From positions 25,125 to 89,124 of the forward strand of contig JBCBGZ010000003.1 of assembly GCA_038526245.1 (NCBI GenBank): 64,000 bases of DNA, written 5' to 3'. The notes under the pieces are model-generated. The model worked only from the letters and a program-made list of their open reading frames with translations. It searched no databases and had not been told where the DNA came from. Position 1 is the stretch's first letter, and each line of letters begins with the position of its first letter. A program made the position numbers and the translations under genes. Positions 44,643-53,975 of the stretch are shown piece by piece. This DNA is from UBA5336 sp038526245 (GTDB taxonomy: Bacteria; Pseudomonadota; Alphaproteobacteria; Caulobacterales; Hyphomonadaceae).

Positions 44643-46097
44643 ATGAAAATGAAACTTCTTAATTCGGTTGTTTTGGGGGGAGCCTTGTTGGCGCTCTCGG
44701 GCTGTTTTGACTCGCCTGATCAAGGCAATCAGGGCCCGGGGGAGCTGCCTCCGGCGCCTGAGATTGATATCGCTGAGGGCGATGAGGCCTTTAAGACATG
44801 TGCGCCGCTCGGCACGCGTGTATCGGCGGATACGCCTTTGCCGAGCACGATTTCGGTCGATCCTGCGCTTGCCGAAGCCGCATTCAACCGGGCCAGCAAA
44901 TGGGAGCCGGTGGCGGGCACGCCAAGCCAGTTCCACTTCAATCTGGACTATCCAGATGCGCTACCGGCGCCGCGCGAGATGCCTTGGGATTCTATTAGTC
45001 TCAAGGACGAGCCCGAAGCGTACATGGCCTCAGTGCTGGACTATTGCGTAGCCGACCTTGAGGCGAGCGACTTCAACACGCGGGGAACATCCTGGTACCA
45101 TGCACCCTGGCTGATCCGTGAGCCGATGCGGGGGCTGACCTACGAAATCACGGCGCAGCCTGGGACGCTCCATCCAGATCAGACGCGACCTGTCGAGACC
45201 TGGGCGGTCGGACTTTATAATGAGTATGGGGGCTATACGTTCGGCCAGGTCTGGAAAGACCGCCACGCGCCCGACACGAGCAATGTTACTTTCCCGGTCG
45301 GTACGGTGTCCTGCAAACTCTTGTTTAACCAGGCAACCCCGGCAGACGCGCCCTATCTGAAGGGATCGAAAACTTGGGACGTGATGACCCGCGGAGGTGC
45401 ACTCGAAGAGCTCCATCTGATTCAGTTCGACTTTGCCGTTCGCGATACCCAGGCCGATGACACCACGGGTTGGGTGCTTGGAAGTTTCATGCACCTCTCC
45501 CAATTGGGCGACGACGAAGCGGCCCCGCCATTTTCCTTTGGCAACCTCGTTCCTATCGGCGTGATGTGGGGCAATGATCCCAATCTGGGTCTGGAGCCTG
45601 GGTATGATGCGTCACGCGAAGGATGGATGAATCCCGTCGTGGCAGATCATTTTGCGAGCGTTCGCGCCGGCCACCACAGTCAAACCCTGGGCCGCGATGG
45701 CCGGGTCAACGGACCGGTCGACAATCCCAAATCCTCCTGCATGGCCTGCCATGGCCGCGCCCTTGCCTATGATTGGACGGGCCCGACCCGTCAGGAGGCC
45801 ATGCCCTGGTCCGCCGAATGGGATGCAACTGCTGCAGAAGTCGCCAACTATTTCCGCAACCTCGATCCCGATGAGCCGTTTTGTGAAGGGGCTGACAGTC
45901 TGGATTATTCCCTGCAGCTCGCGTTCGGGATTGAGCACTTCAATCAGTGGAAGATTGAGTTGAATGCTGAGGGCAGGCGGGCCGAAGCCGCCCCATCAAG
46001 CGGTTCTCTTGTCGAAACAGCATTTGCGTCAACCGTCGCAGACGACTGGATATCGGCTGTTGAGGGACGCACGCGCGATACGCGCGGTGAAGACTGA
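44643..46097 (+). CDS. Lipoprotein with a single c-type heme motif
   Basis: A 484-residue secreted lipoprotein: signal ending in LLALSGC (lipobox), then a large domain with many Trp and Tyr residues and a CMACH heme-binding motif at about residue 366 (SSCMACHGRALAY). It may be a heme protein of the cytochrome-c-like domain type; no axial Met could be assigned. I chose the ATG at 44643 over the upstream GTG at 44613 because it gives a cleaner signal peptide. The family is not recognised. A dehydrogenase partner is not visible nearby; the next gene is a SnoaL-like protein. Confidence 0.75.
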   Translation: MKMKLLNSVVLGGALLALSGCFDSPDQGNQGPGELPPAPEIDIAEGDEAFKTCAPLGTRVSADTPLPSTISVDPALAEAAFNRASKWEPVAGTPSQFHFNLDYPDALPAPREMPWDSISLKDEPEAYMASVLDYCVADLEASDFNTRGTSWYHAPWLIREPMRGLTYEITAQPGTLHPDQTRPVETWAVGLYNEYGGYTFGQVWKDRHAPDTSNVTFPVGTVSCKLLFNQATPADAPYLKGSKTWDVMTRGGALEELHLIQFDFAVRDTQADDTTGWVLGSFMHLSQLGDDEAAPPFSFGNLVPIGVMWGNDPNLGLEPGYDASREGWMNPVVADHFASVRAGHHSQTLGRDGRVNGPVDNPKSSCMACHGRALAYDWTGPTRQEAMPWSAEWDATAAEVANYFRNLDPDEPFCEGADSLDYSLQLAFGIEHFNQWKIELNAEGRRAEAAPSSGSLVETAFASTVADDWISAVEGRTRDTRGED

Positions 46098-46264
46098 CGT
46101 GTTCGTTTTCGCGCAGATTTAACCAACCCGCCGTCCAAACAAGCGGAGGGACGGAGCTACCGTCAATTCCGCGTTAATTCCGATTCGAGTCGCGGGAAGC
46201 GTCTCGACTTGGATATCGCCAGGGCTTACGCTCTTTTCATAAACACTCATCTTAGAGGTTTGCA

Positions 46265-46717
46265 GTGTACGACGAATATCGTGTCACATCCGAAAGTATT
46301 GAAGGCCGTTTAGGAGCGGTTAAGAGAATTGTTCTTCAATTTATTATTGAGGGCATGGTTCGTAGAAACTATGATGAGGCCTGTAAGGTCTACGACAAGG
46401 ATTATACCTTCAACGGTAAGCATCGTCCGTGGGAAGACGTGGTCGCCTGGATCGAAGGCCTGCATGCTCGAAACCCCGACTTCAAATTCGTTGTCGAAGA
46501 TATTCTCGCAGAGGATGACCGGGTCGCTCTTCGCTGGAAGTTGATCGGCGGCGGAGAAGATGATCGCCCCATTGGCTATACCGGCGGAACAAACATCCTG
46601 ACCGTGAAGGATGGGCGGGTCGTGGACAATATGCAGAACGGCCTGTTCTCACCCAGCTGGGTGGAGATCGCGAAACACCATTTTCTTCATATCCAGGAGG
46701 GGCCACCACTGGAGTGA
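46265..46717 (+). CDS. SnoaL-like/NTF2-fold protein
   Basis: A 150-residue protein with the NTF2-like layout: N-terminal helices (LQFIIEGMVRRNYDEACKVY), the DYTFNGKHRPWEDVVAWIEGLH stretch, beta strands with DRVALRWKLIGGG and a C-terminal DGRVVDNMQNGL strand. SnoaL-like proteins include cyclases and binding proteins, so no specific reaction can be given. The start is GTG at 46265, behind GAGG. A terminator-like hairpin follows at 46788. Confidence 0.8.
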   Translation: MYDEYRVTSESIEGRLGAVKRIVLQFIIEGMVRRNYDEACKVYDKDYTFNGKHRPWEDVVAWIEGLHARNPDFKFVVEDILAEDDRVALRWKLIGGGEDDRPIGYTGGTNILTVKDGRVVDNMQNGLFSPSWVEIAKHHFLHIQEGPPLE

Positions 46718-46787
46718 AGCACAGCGGCACTGCGATGATGAGAACAGGTGTGTGGGGATCTCCGGCACTTCGTGCATCATCGCATAG

Positions 46788-46821
46788 GGGGACCTGAGGC
46801 AGTGGGGGGCTTCAGGTCCCC
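46788..46821 (+). terminator. Convergent terminator hairpin
   Basis: GGGGACCTGA (46788-46797) and TCAGGTCCCC (46812-46821) form a perfect 10-bp stem with a 14-base loop. Downstream on the plus strand is TGCACATTTT, a modest T-rich tail. The right arm contains the stop codon of the convergent SARP-type gene (46812-46814). It probably ends the SnoaL-like transcript. Confidence 0.7.
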
Positions 46822-49184
46822 TGCACATTTTCGCTGCGTTCGGTTGGGCTTTGCGAAGAAGCCAAAGCATTTTGATTTGCAATACTGCTCAGAACGGCTG
46901 ACCTGAAGTCGAATGATAGGTTTGTTTCGCCAAGGAAGTCAGGCCAGCGGTTTGTGCTCGCCCAATAGTGGCAAAGACCGAGTTTCTCGCAGATTGCAAC
47001 GAAGCGCGGGTCCTCGCGCATCCCACCATTGAGCCCGCCAAACAGCAGACCAATCAGAAAGCTGCCGCCTGCCAATTGTCCGGCGCTGAAATCGAAACTG
47101 GAGCGTTCCGCCCACTCATATGCGTCATCGGCTTGGCCGCTCCGGTGTAGCATGATCAACGTTAGAAAACCCGTCGAGCCATCTTTTTCCAGTTCCCGCG
47201 CAGCCAAGTCTCCCAATTTTGCTTTCCGCGCATCGGGCGGCGTACACATGATTTCGGCCACGCGCATGGCCATTTTGAAGGTCGTCTTCGGCGCGGGGTT
47301 ATCAGATTGGAACTCCGCCACCTCATCCCAGTCGCCCCGAATGGCCGCGGTCATGAGCGGTGCCGCAAGGGTCCAATCCAGCGAAGGCCATTGAGACTTG
47401 ATGGCTCGAAACGCCGCGTAGGCCCCCTCGATATCACCTAAATCGGCGAGGATATTCGCTGCATTGTTTGCGATGAGCGGGTTCAGTGGGTCCAGTTCGC
47501 GCGCCCGCATGATGAAATCATGGCTTTCGCGCAGGCGCCCAACCGATGCGGTGAAATCGGATAAATGCTTTAGAACCTCCGGGTCGTTCGGAGACAGATC
47601 GAGGGCACGCCGCAGCAAGGACTCGCGCACCGCAAACGCACTTGGACGCTCCAGCAGGCTCATCGCCACAAGGGGTTGTCCGATGTCTGGATTGATTGCG
47701 AGGGCGCGTTCAGCGGCGGTCACAGCGCGCTCCCGATCAGCGGCAAAGCTATCCGGGCTCGATAACCAGCGAGTCTGAAGCGCGTGGGCCATTGCCAGGC
47801 TGCCCCACGCCTCGGCGAAGTCTGGCTGAATTTCCACAGCACGTTCCAGCAGTCCTATGCATTTTTCAATGCCGATGGCCGAGCCGGAATGGCGCCGGGC
47901 CTGAAGGTATAAGTCATAGGCTGCGGGGTCGACTCGGCTGATTTGCCTTGCAGGGTTCAGAGCCAAGTCGAGTTCTGCCGCAACCGCTGCTGAAATCGAG
48001 TCCTGGACGGTAAACAAGTCATTGGGAACATGGTCGTACTGGCCGGACCAAAGACGCTCTTCTGTTCTGCAATCGAACAAGACGGCGCTGATGCGCATAC
48101 GGTTCTCGCTGCGCTGCACCGTGCCGTCGAGCACATGTGTGGCGCCAAGCACGCGGCCAACCTTTTTCGGTGCCTTTGCTTCTCCCCGGATCTGGAACGA
48201 GGAGGCCCTGGAGATAGTCTTGAGCCCGGAACTTCTCGAAACACGGGCCAAAATATCTTCAGCCACGCCTTCAGAAAAATAAGCCAACTCCTTGTCCGAA
48301 GAGCGATTTTCGAAAGCAAGGACAGCGAGCAGGGGTACGTTAGTGGTGGCTGGATCACGCTGCGCAAGCCGTTGCTGTAGCGCGCTGTTCACTTCGTATG
48401 CTGCTTCAACTTCCGGGCTCGGCACCACGCCCATTTCCCGAAAAAGCACCTCCTTGAGGGATTCGTAGCGGCGATGGGCGGCCGCGAACAATCCTTCGGT
48501 GCGCTCTATTCTGATCGCAGCGGCAGCGACAGTTTCATCAAGAGGCGATCGAGAGAGCCAAGCATCCGCAAGGCTGAGGGCGCTCGCGCGCTCTCCCAAC
48601 TCATCGAGGCGTTTGATATTGCTGAGGATGTCGGCAGCAAGTTCCGCGTCCACGTCCGCACGGGTCTGCGTCAACCACGCCCTGAAGCCGTCGCCAAAGT
48701 CCACGTCTTCCAGCAATTGCGCAGAACCCAGCTTCAAAAGGGCCTGTTCCGCGTGGCCATTCATGTTCGCCTTTAGGGTTGTCGCCAATTCGGCAACATC
48801 GTTGGACAGGAGACCCTGCTGTAGCCAAACCCACTCTCGATTGGCTTTTATTGGAGCGACCCCGGCCGAACTGAAATCTCGTTTCAGGGCGTGGAGGTTT
48901 TGGCGCAGGCTGGCTCGGGCCTGGTCGATGCCACGGTCACCCCACAAGTACTCCTGAAGGCGTTGTCGCGACGCACGCTGGTCGGGCGACAGGAGTAAAA
49001 TGGCGATCAAAGCCCGGTTCTTCCGAGACTTGATCTCGATTTGCTCTCCCGATGGTCCGGTCAGGGAAACCGGTCCGAACAGACTTGCCTTGATCGGAGG
49101 AGAGCCGGTTTCTGAAGGGAGGCCTTGCGTCACGTCCTGCTCGGTATCGCTCGTTGGATTCTTTAGTCTTTGTGATACAGGCAA
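46812..49184 (-). CDS. SARP/BTAD-type regulator with TolB-like domain and TPR repeats
   Basis: A 790-residue protein. The N-terminus resembles an OmpR-type winged helix (SLFGPVSLTGPSG then LIAILLLSPDQRASRQRLQEYLWG) followed by a bacterial transcriptional activation domain (about 110-260), as in SARP regulators. Next is a TolB/FlgO-like segment (AVLAFENRSSDKELAYFSEGVAEDI, about residues 290-420), then TPR-like helices to the C-terminus (AYDLYLQARR, CIGLLERAVEIQPDFAEAWGSLAMAH). This architecture is common in alphaproteobacteria as a signalling regulator, often of unknown input. Targets are unknown; the neighbouring radical SAM and collar genes are candidates by position only. Confidence 0.82.
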   Translation of the reverse strand: MPVSQRLKNPTSDTEQDVTQGLPSETGSPPIKASLFGPVSLTGPSGEQIEIKSRKNRALIAILLLSPDQRASRQRLQEYLWGDRGIDQARASLRQNLHALKRDFSSAGVAPIKANREWVWLQQGLLSNDVAELATTLKANMNGHAEQALLKLGSAQLLEDVDFGDGFRAWLTQTRADVDAELAADILSNIKRLDELGERASALSLADAWLSRSPLDETVAAAAIRIERTEGLFAAAHRRYESLKEVLFREMGVVPSPEVEAAYEVNSALQQRLAQRDPATTNVPLLAVLAFENRSSDKELAYFSEGVAEDILARVSRSSGLKTISRASSFQIRGEAKAPKKVGRVLGATHVLDGTVQRSENRMRISAVLFDCRTEERLWSGQYDHVPNDLFTVQDSISAAVAAELDLALNPARQISRVDPAAYDLYLQARRHSGSAIGIEKCIGLLERAVEIQPDFAEAWGSLAMAHALQTRWLSSPDSFAADRERAVTAAERALAINPDIGQPLVAMSLLERPSAFAVRESLLRRALDLSPNDPEVLKHLSDFTASVGRLRESHDFIMRARELDPLNPLIANNAANILADLGDIEGAYAAFRAIKSQWPSLDWTLAAPLMTAAIRGDWDEVAEFQSDNPAPKTTFKMAMRVAEIMCTPPDARKAKLGDLAARELEKDGSTGFLTLIMLHRSGQADDAYEWAERSSFDFSAGQLAGGSFLIGLLFGGLNGGMREDPRFVAICEKLGLCHYWASTNRWPDFLGETNLSFDFRSAVLSSIANQNALASSQSPTERSENVQGT

Positions 49185-49292
49185 TTAATCCGAACGTGCG
49201 CAAGCGCAACATTTCGGTGGGCGTATTTTGCAAGTCAGCGAACGCTCGCAGAGCGTGTCATGAAACGCCCCATTTGGCCGGGGCGTAAGACT

Positions 49293-50351
49293 TCAGAGCG
49301 GCTCCGCCAGTTGTCCCTGGACGTGCGCATCGAGCCGATCCCATTGCTGGCCGATGAAGATATCCTGCCAGCAAGCAAAGACTTCAGTCCAGTTACTGCG
49401 GCCTTGGCGCCTGAGGATTTGCCGGCGCTCATTGCGTATGTATGACGCCATTGAGCTCACATAGGTCCGGCATTCGCTACAATCGATTGTGGGATTTGAG
49501 CATTTCAACTGGCTTTGGCTCTGGTCCACCAGAAAGGCGCGGTGCATTTCATCAATCCGGTTGGAACAGTTTCGCGCCACTCCGTTTTCATCGAGATCGT
49601 AAACCCCGTCGCGCGTAATCCAGTCATCATAAGCCAATGAGTAGACGACCGTTTCCGGATAGTGGTCCATTGCCTGTTCAATGACAGACCTCGCGCGGGC
49701 GAAATCGTCAGGTGACAGGATGAGGTTACGACCAGCGTCACTGAAGCGGAAGAAGTCAGTGCGGGCTGCCGCCTCGGCTTTCAGCTCGGCCAGATAGGTC
49801 TCTGTGGGTGAGAAATAATTGAAGGTCATCTGCACGCCATGGTCCTGGCAGGCCCGAACCATCGGCATGATTTCGTCTATATTCAGGGCGTTGATCGTAT
49901 AGACAAACAGTGCGCGCGGGTCATGGGCGTAGTTGCGCAAGGCCTTGGCGTTTACATCGGCGCCGCGGGTCAATTCCGAAGTCTCGTCTGCGCCCCAGAG
50001 GGAAATGTGCAGTCTGTAGCCGATATCGTCGGGAATGCGGCGGGTGCCGTTGGTATACACAACACCTGCAGGAATGTGGGCCCATGCTGCCCGGACACGA
50101 TCGATGGCAAGCGCGGGTTCAGCCCCCGCCAGGAGCGCAACTGTAACGCCGCGTTTCGCTTCCGACGCGAAAAAGTGTTCCCAGCTTTTCGGGTCTGTCT
50201 GTTCGGTATGCTTGTAGGCATGATCGCCTGAAAAGAAGAGACAGCCCTCGCAGCGCAGGTTGCATACGGATGTAATCTCGTAAGACGACGTTCGCACGCG
50301 GTCCGCAAGTCGACGGACATCGGCCAGTCGCCGCTGAACGGCATCAGGCAT
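49293..50351 (-). CDS. Radical SAM protein
   Basis: A 352-residue enzyme with the radical SAM cluster motif CNLRCEGC (Cys30, Cys34, Cys37), a YTNGTRRIPD segment and TIM-barrel pattern. The C-terminal part carries further cysteines (RNCSNRI, KCSNPTIDCSECRTY) that could hold an auxiliary iron-sulfur cluster, as in SPASM/twitch-type enzymes. Such enzymes modify peptides, cofactors or polysaccharides; no small precursor peptide gene is seen beside it. It lies upstream of the SARP-type gene in the same direction (108-bp gap) and close to the MBOAT gene. Confidence 0.85.
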   Translation of the reverse strand: MPDAVQRRLADVRRLADRVRTSSYEITSVCNLRCEGCLFFSGDHAYKHTEQTDPKSWEHFFASEAKRGVTVALLAGAEPALAIDRVRAAWAHIPAGVVYTNGTRRIPDDIGYRLHISLWGADETSELTRGADVNAKALRNYAHDPRALFVYTINALNIDEIMPMVRACQDHGVQMTFNYFSPTETYLAELKAEAAARTDFFRFSDAGRNLILSPDDFARARSVIEQAMDHYPETVVYSLAYDDWITRDGVYDLDENGVARNCSNRIDEMHRAFLVDQSQSQLKCSNPTIDCSECRTYVSSMASYIRNERRQILRRQGRSNWTEVFACWQDIFIGQQWDRLDAHVQGQLAEPL

Positions 50352-50457
50352 GACCCAGCTCCCCTCTATTGCTTCGGGTTAACCAGCATTTTTTCGCGCG
50401 AGCAAGTCGGGCGACGCTTGCCTGCGACGCGACTTTTTCGCTCTTTGCGCGAAAACT

Positions 50458-51924
50458 TCAGAACTTGAAGTAGAAAAATGGCGGGCTCAGGCCTACGAAA
50501 TGGAATGACACTATCATCAGTACGCCCAGAAAGATCGCCCATCCGAGACTGGGGCTCCAGGCGGGGGGGCGCCAGCCATAAAAGGTGCGTTCCGGATGGG
50601 AAACGCGACCGGACAAAAGGATCTGTGTCGCGATCTCGCGCTTCATGATCACAAGAAGCGCGACCAGCCCAACGAGGACGATCCCTTGTTCGATCGAGAA
50701 AGCTGCCAGCGTTGTCGCCCAGCCCGAAGGGTCGACTAGGCGCGCGGCGATAAACAGGGCAACTTCCAGATCCGGCGCCATGAAAATCAAGGGCAAAAGC
50801 AGGGTGAGGATTACGCGGGAAATATAGTCAGCAGAAGGCTTTAGCCTGCGAGGAAGCACCATATTCAGCCAGTCCACCGCAACAAAAAGTACCCAGATCA
50901 ACAAGCCCCAGACGATGTATTGGAGACTGTCTCCATGCCAGAGGGCGGAGACGGCAAAGATCAGGAAAAACACGATTGGCAGCCCCAGGGGGACGCCCTC
51001 CAGTCGATTTCTAAGCGGCCGATACACATGATCGCGCACAAAATGGTGGAAGGTGATGTGCCAGCGCGCCCAGGCCTCCCGAATGCTTCTTGGGCGAAAG
51101 GGCGCGTTGAAGTTGGCGGGCAGGCGGACACCGAACAGCAATCCGATGCCGACCGCCATGTCGCTGTAGCCGCTGAAGTCGAAATAGATCCGTGGGGCGC
51201 CAGCCAAGCCGATCTGCCAGGCTTCGAGGAGCGACAGCTCACCGACAGACGCTTTGGTGATCAGAGGCACCGTCAATCGGGCCAGGCTGTCCGCGATGAC
51301 GGTCTTCTTGAATAGGCCAATGGTGATCCAGGCGAGGCCGAGCGTGGCCAAATCCACCCGATCTGGAAAGGGAATGCCAGCGCGAACCCGGTCAAACTCC
51401 TTCATCATTCGTTTTTGGGTGACGATTGGCCCGGCGAGCAGTTGCGGAAAGAAGAGGACGAAGGCGGTGTAGTCAGGGAGGGGCCTGCCCTGGGCTCTGC
51501 CACGGCGCAGATCCAGAAGGTATCCGATCTGCTGGAGGGCGTAGAATGATATCCCAAGCGGCATAATGAAGCCGGGCGGCTGAACCTGAATCCAGCCCAG
51601 CGTGTTCCAGGTCTCCACGAGGGACCCGCTATACTTCCAGACAAGAAGCGCTGAGAGATTGGCCAACACTCCGAGGGACAGGATGAAATCCCCAAGCGCA
51701 TTGGGCCGAAATCGAGCGTAGGCGACGCCGCACAGCCAGGTGACACCGATCAGGCTCAATAGCAGGATCAGGTGCGGGATCGAGCTGTAGGCATAGAACG
51801 CAATCGACGCCGCGAGGATTGCCGGAATGAGCAGATACCGGGCGCTGACCCATGTCGCCAACCAGGCCAGAAGCACTGCAGCGGGCAAGAAGGTCAGCAG
51901 GAAATCATAGGTCGCAAATGACAT
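50458..51924 (-). CDS. MBOAT family O-acyltransferase (AlgI-like)
   Basis: A 488-residue polytopic protein of the membrane-bound O-acyltransferase family, best known for moving acetyl groups onto exported polysaccharides (AlgI, DltB). Hallmarks: MPLGISFYALQQIGYLLDL, ARWHITFHHFVRDHVYRPL and the catalytic His in SALWHGDSLQYI. The ATG at 51924 (MSFATYDFLLTF) is chosen for its ribosome binding site. AlgI-type enzymes usually work with an SGNH-fold partner; such a protein is encoded about 4 kb away at 56011, on the other side of the collar genes. Confidence 0.9.
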   Translation of the reverse strand: MSFATYDFLLTFLPAAVLLAWLATWVSARYLLIPAILAASIAFYAYSSIPHLILLLSLIGVTWLCGVAYARFRPNALGDFILSLGVLANLSALLVWKYSGSLVETWNTLGWIQVQPPGFIMPLGISFYALQQIGYLLDLRRGRAQGRPLPDYTAFVLFFPQLLAGPIVTQKRMMKEFDRVRAGIPFPDRVDLATLGLAWITIGLFKKTVIADSLARLTVPLITKASVGELSLLEAWQIGLAGAPRIYFDFSGYSDMAVGIGLLFGVRLPANFNAPFRPRSIREAWARWHITFHHFVRDHVYRPLRNRLEGVPLGLPIVFFLIFAVSALWHGDSLQYIVWGLLIWVLFVAVDWLNMVLPRRLKPSADYISRVILTLLLPLIFMAPDLEVALFIAARLVDPSGWATTLAAFSIEQGIVLVGLVALLVIMKREIATQILLSGRVSHPERTFYGWRPPAWSPSLGWAIFLGVLMIVSFHFVGLSPPFFYFKF

Positions 51925-52105
51925 GGCTTTCCCATGCACCTGTCCGGTGTTTCTGCGCAAGATGCGTGATTTTATTGGTTAATCCGTGCCCTGGGGAATT
52001 CGCGAATTCTTTTGTTTACTGCTTCCTATGAGGCGAGTTCTGCCATACGGTTTCAACGTCAGGGTGAACACTCACCTTGACGTTATACTTTTACAGGAGG
52101 TGGGT

Positions 52106-52684
52106 ATGAAAACGTTACTCGCGGCTGCGGCAGTCGCTGGAGCTACATTGGCAACGGGCACGGCCAATGCACAATCAATCGGATACGTTGGTGAGGTCAG
52201 GGCGTTTGGCTTTGATTTCTGCCCGCGGAACTGGACGCCCGCCAATGGCGCTTTGTTGTCTATTGCAGACCATTCGACCCTCTATGCGCTTTACGGCACG
52301 CAGTATGGTGGCGATGGCCGAGTTTCGTTCGCCGTTCCGGATTTGACCGGACGCGCCCCGGTGCACATCGGTCAGGGACCGGGCATGATCAACTGGGTCG
52401 CAGGACAGAAGGCCGGCGTAGAAGAGGTCGCGACGATCCCACCGCACACCCACGAATTCCGTGGCTCCAGCGATGGCGGTACGTCAAATGCGCCAACGGG
52501 CGGAGCGCTCGCAACATTTCCTGTTCCCGGGTACGCAGCAACTTCAGAAACGCCAGTCTTGGCCTTGAACAGCGCATCGATAGAGCCGAATGCGCCGCCG
52601 GGGCTTACGGAAGACAATCTCATGCCGACATTGGCCGTAACCTACTGCGTCGCGCTCGACGGCGTGTTTCCGCCGCGTAGCTGA
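52106..52684 (+). CDS. Secreted phage-tail-collar-like protein, type A1
   Basis: A 192-residue protein with a Sec signal peptide ending TANA|Q, then a phage tail collar-like domain (PF07484/MdpB type): GEVRAFGFDFCPRNW, LYGTQYGGDGRVSFAVPDLTGR, the HTH motif (PPHTHEF) and the end block MPTLAVTYCVALDG. Exactly two cysteines remain in the mature protein, one after the first strand and one near the C-terminus, so an end-to-end disulfide is likely. It has a strong AGGAGG ribosome binding site and opens the first three-gene unit. There are no phage structural genes nearby. Confidence 0.88.
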   Translation: MKTLLAAAAVAGATLATGTANAQSIGYVGEVRAFGFDFCPRNWTPANGALLSIADHSTLYALYGTQYGGDGRVSFAVPDLTGRAPVHIGQGPGMINWVAGQKAGVEEVATIPPHTHEFRGSSDGGTSNAPTGGALATFPVPGYAATSETPVLALNSASIEPNAPPGLTEDNLMPTLAVTYCVALDGVFPPRS

Positions 52685-52710
52685 TCCCAACATCATTTCA
52701 GGTGAAACTC

Positions 52711-53292
52711 ATGTTCAAGACACTTGTATTGGCAGCGACCGCTGTGTCGGCGCTCGCCATTTCCGGCCCGGTTCAATCGGCTGAGGCCCAGGACGCCTTT
52801 ATCGGCGAAATTCGCATCATGCCTTACACTTATTGTCCCAGAAACTGGACTGCGACGAATGGGCAAGAGCTCCCTATTGCACAAAACCAGGCCTTGTTTT
52901 CCCTCATGGGATCGACCTATGGCGGTGATGGCCGCGTGACGATGGGCATTCCCGAAGCGCGTGGACGCGTTCTTCTTCACACTGGCACGTCTCCGAACGG
53001 AACGCCCTATCCCCTCGGCCAGAGAGGCGGGGTCGAGTTTGTTTCTGATGTGGTAAGACACACCCATACGGTGGCGGCGACGACCGCAGACGGTGATGTC
53101 GCTGAGCCCAACGGGGCAGCCATTGCCAATGTGACCGTCATTCCAGCGTATACCAACACCAACGTTACTCAGGTCATGCATGTGGGGACCGTCGCGTCGA
53201 ACGGTGGACCACCCGATGTTGCCAATATTCAACCGAGTTCCGGGGTGCAGTACTGCCTCGCGACCAGTGGAACATATCCGCCGCGCCCCTGA
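52711..53292 (+). CDS. Secreted phage-tail-collar-like protein, type B1
   Basis: A 193-residue secreted collar-domain protein. The signal peptide ends AEA|QD. The collar pattern is IGEIRIMPYTYCPRNW, MGSTYGGDGRVTMGIPEARGR, RHTHTV and the end QPSSGVQYCLATSG. It lies 26 bp after A1. The closest relative in the window is B2 at 54746, with which it shares IRxMPY/ILPY, NGGPPDVANIQPS-like end sequence and the VMH motif; A and C types differ there. I prefer the ATG at 52711 over the GTG at 52702. Confidence 0.87.
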   Translation: MFKTLVLAATAVSALAISGPVQSAEAQDAFIGEIRIMPYTYCPRNWTATNGQELPIAQNQALFSLMGSTYGGDGRVTMGIPEARGRVLLHTGTSPNGTPYPLGQRGGVEFVSDVVRHTHTVAATTADGDVAEPNGAAIANVTVIPAYTNTNVTQVMHVGTVASNGGPPDVANIQPSSGVQYCLATSGTYPPRP

Positions 53293-53332
53293 TGGCTGAG
53301 CGATTCCGGAAACACTTTTCAAGGAGCTTCAC

Positions 53333-53908
53333 ATGAAGCGGATTTCTATCGCCGTCGCCGCCATAGGCGCCATGGCAACACTCTCGTCACCTGCCCATGG
53401 GCAGGAGGCTTTTCTCGGTGAAATCAAAACGTTTGCAAACACGTTCTGCCCCGATCGTTACGCTGAGGCCAACGGCCAAACTCTACCAATCTCCCAGAAC
53501 GCAGCGCTCTTTTCACTGTATGGAACGCGATTTGGTGGAAACGGCGTGTCGACGTTCAACCTGCCGAACCTGCAGGGGGTCGCAACGATGGGAGCGGGCC
53601 AGGGGCCAGGGCTGAGTCCCCGCATGCTTGGCACGCGGTATGGCAGCGAAAACATCACTGTCGCCGTCGGGCATACCCACGAGTTGCGAGCCGCAACGAC
53701 CGGACCTGCGGTGAATGCGCCGGCTGGTGCTGGAATTCCAAGCCACGACTCCGGCCTGACGCCGTTCAAGTCCTCACCGGCTCTGAACACCACGATGGCG
53801 CCGTCTGTGATTGGTGAGACCGGGCTGGATTCGGTGGAAAACCGCCAGCCCTATATCGTGGTGCGATACTGCGTATCCTTGGACGGGCTCTATCCAAGCC
53901 GCAACTAG
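53333..53908 (+). CDS. Secreted phage-tail-collar-like protein, type C1
   Basis: A 191-residue secreted collar-domain protein, third in the first unit. The signal peptide ends AHG|QE. Pattern: LGEIKTFANTFCPDRYAEANGQ, LYGTRFGGNGVSTFNLPNLQG, GHTHEL, then GAGIPSHDSG and the end VENRQPYIVVRYCVSLDG. It matches C2 (55354) more closely than A or B types (shared FANTFCP, GAGIPSH, VENRQP). The gene has an AAGGAGC ribosome binding site. A strong terminator follows at 53976. Confidence 0.88.
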   Translation: MKRISIAVAAIGAMATLSSPAHGQEAFLGEIKTFANTFCPDRYAEANGQTLPISQNAALFSLYGTRFGGNGVSTFNLPNLQGVATMGAGQGPGLSPRMLGTRYGSENITVAVGHTHELRAATTGPAVNAPAGAGIPSHDSGLTPFKSSPALNTTMAPSVIGETGLDSVENRQPYIVVRYCVSLDGLYPSRN

Positions 53909-53975
53909 ATCTGAGACGCTCGGCGCGGCGGTCGTTTTCAGTAAATCGGCGGCCAGCGTTCGAAAAAATCGCGTT

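Noticed and set aside
46131..46155. CCGTCC...GGACGG inverted repeat after the heme lipoprotein
   Set aside because: Only a 6-bp stem with a long loop and no T-run; not enough to call a terminator.
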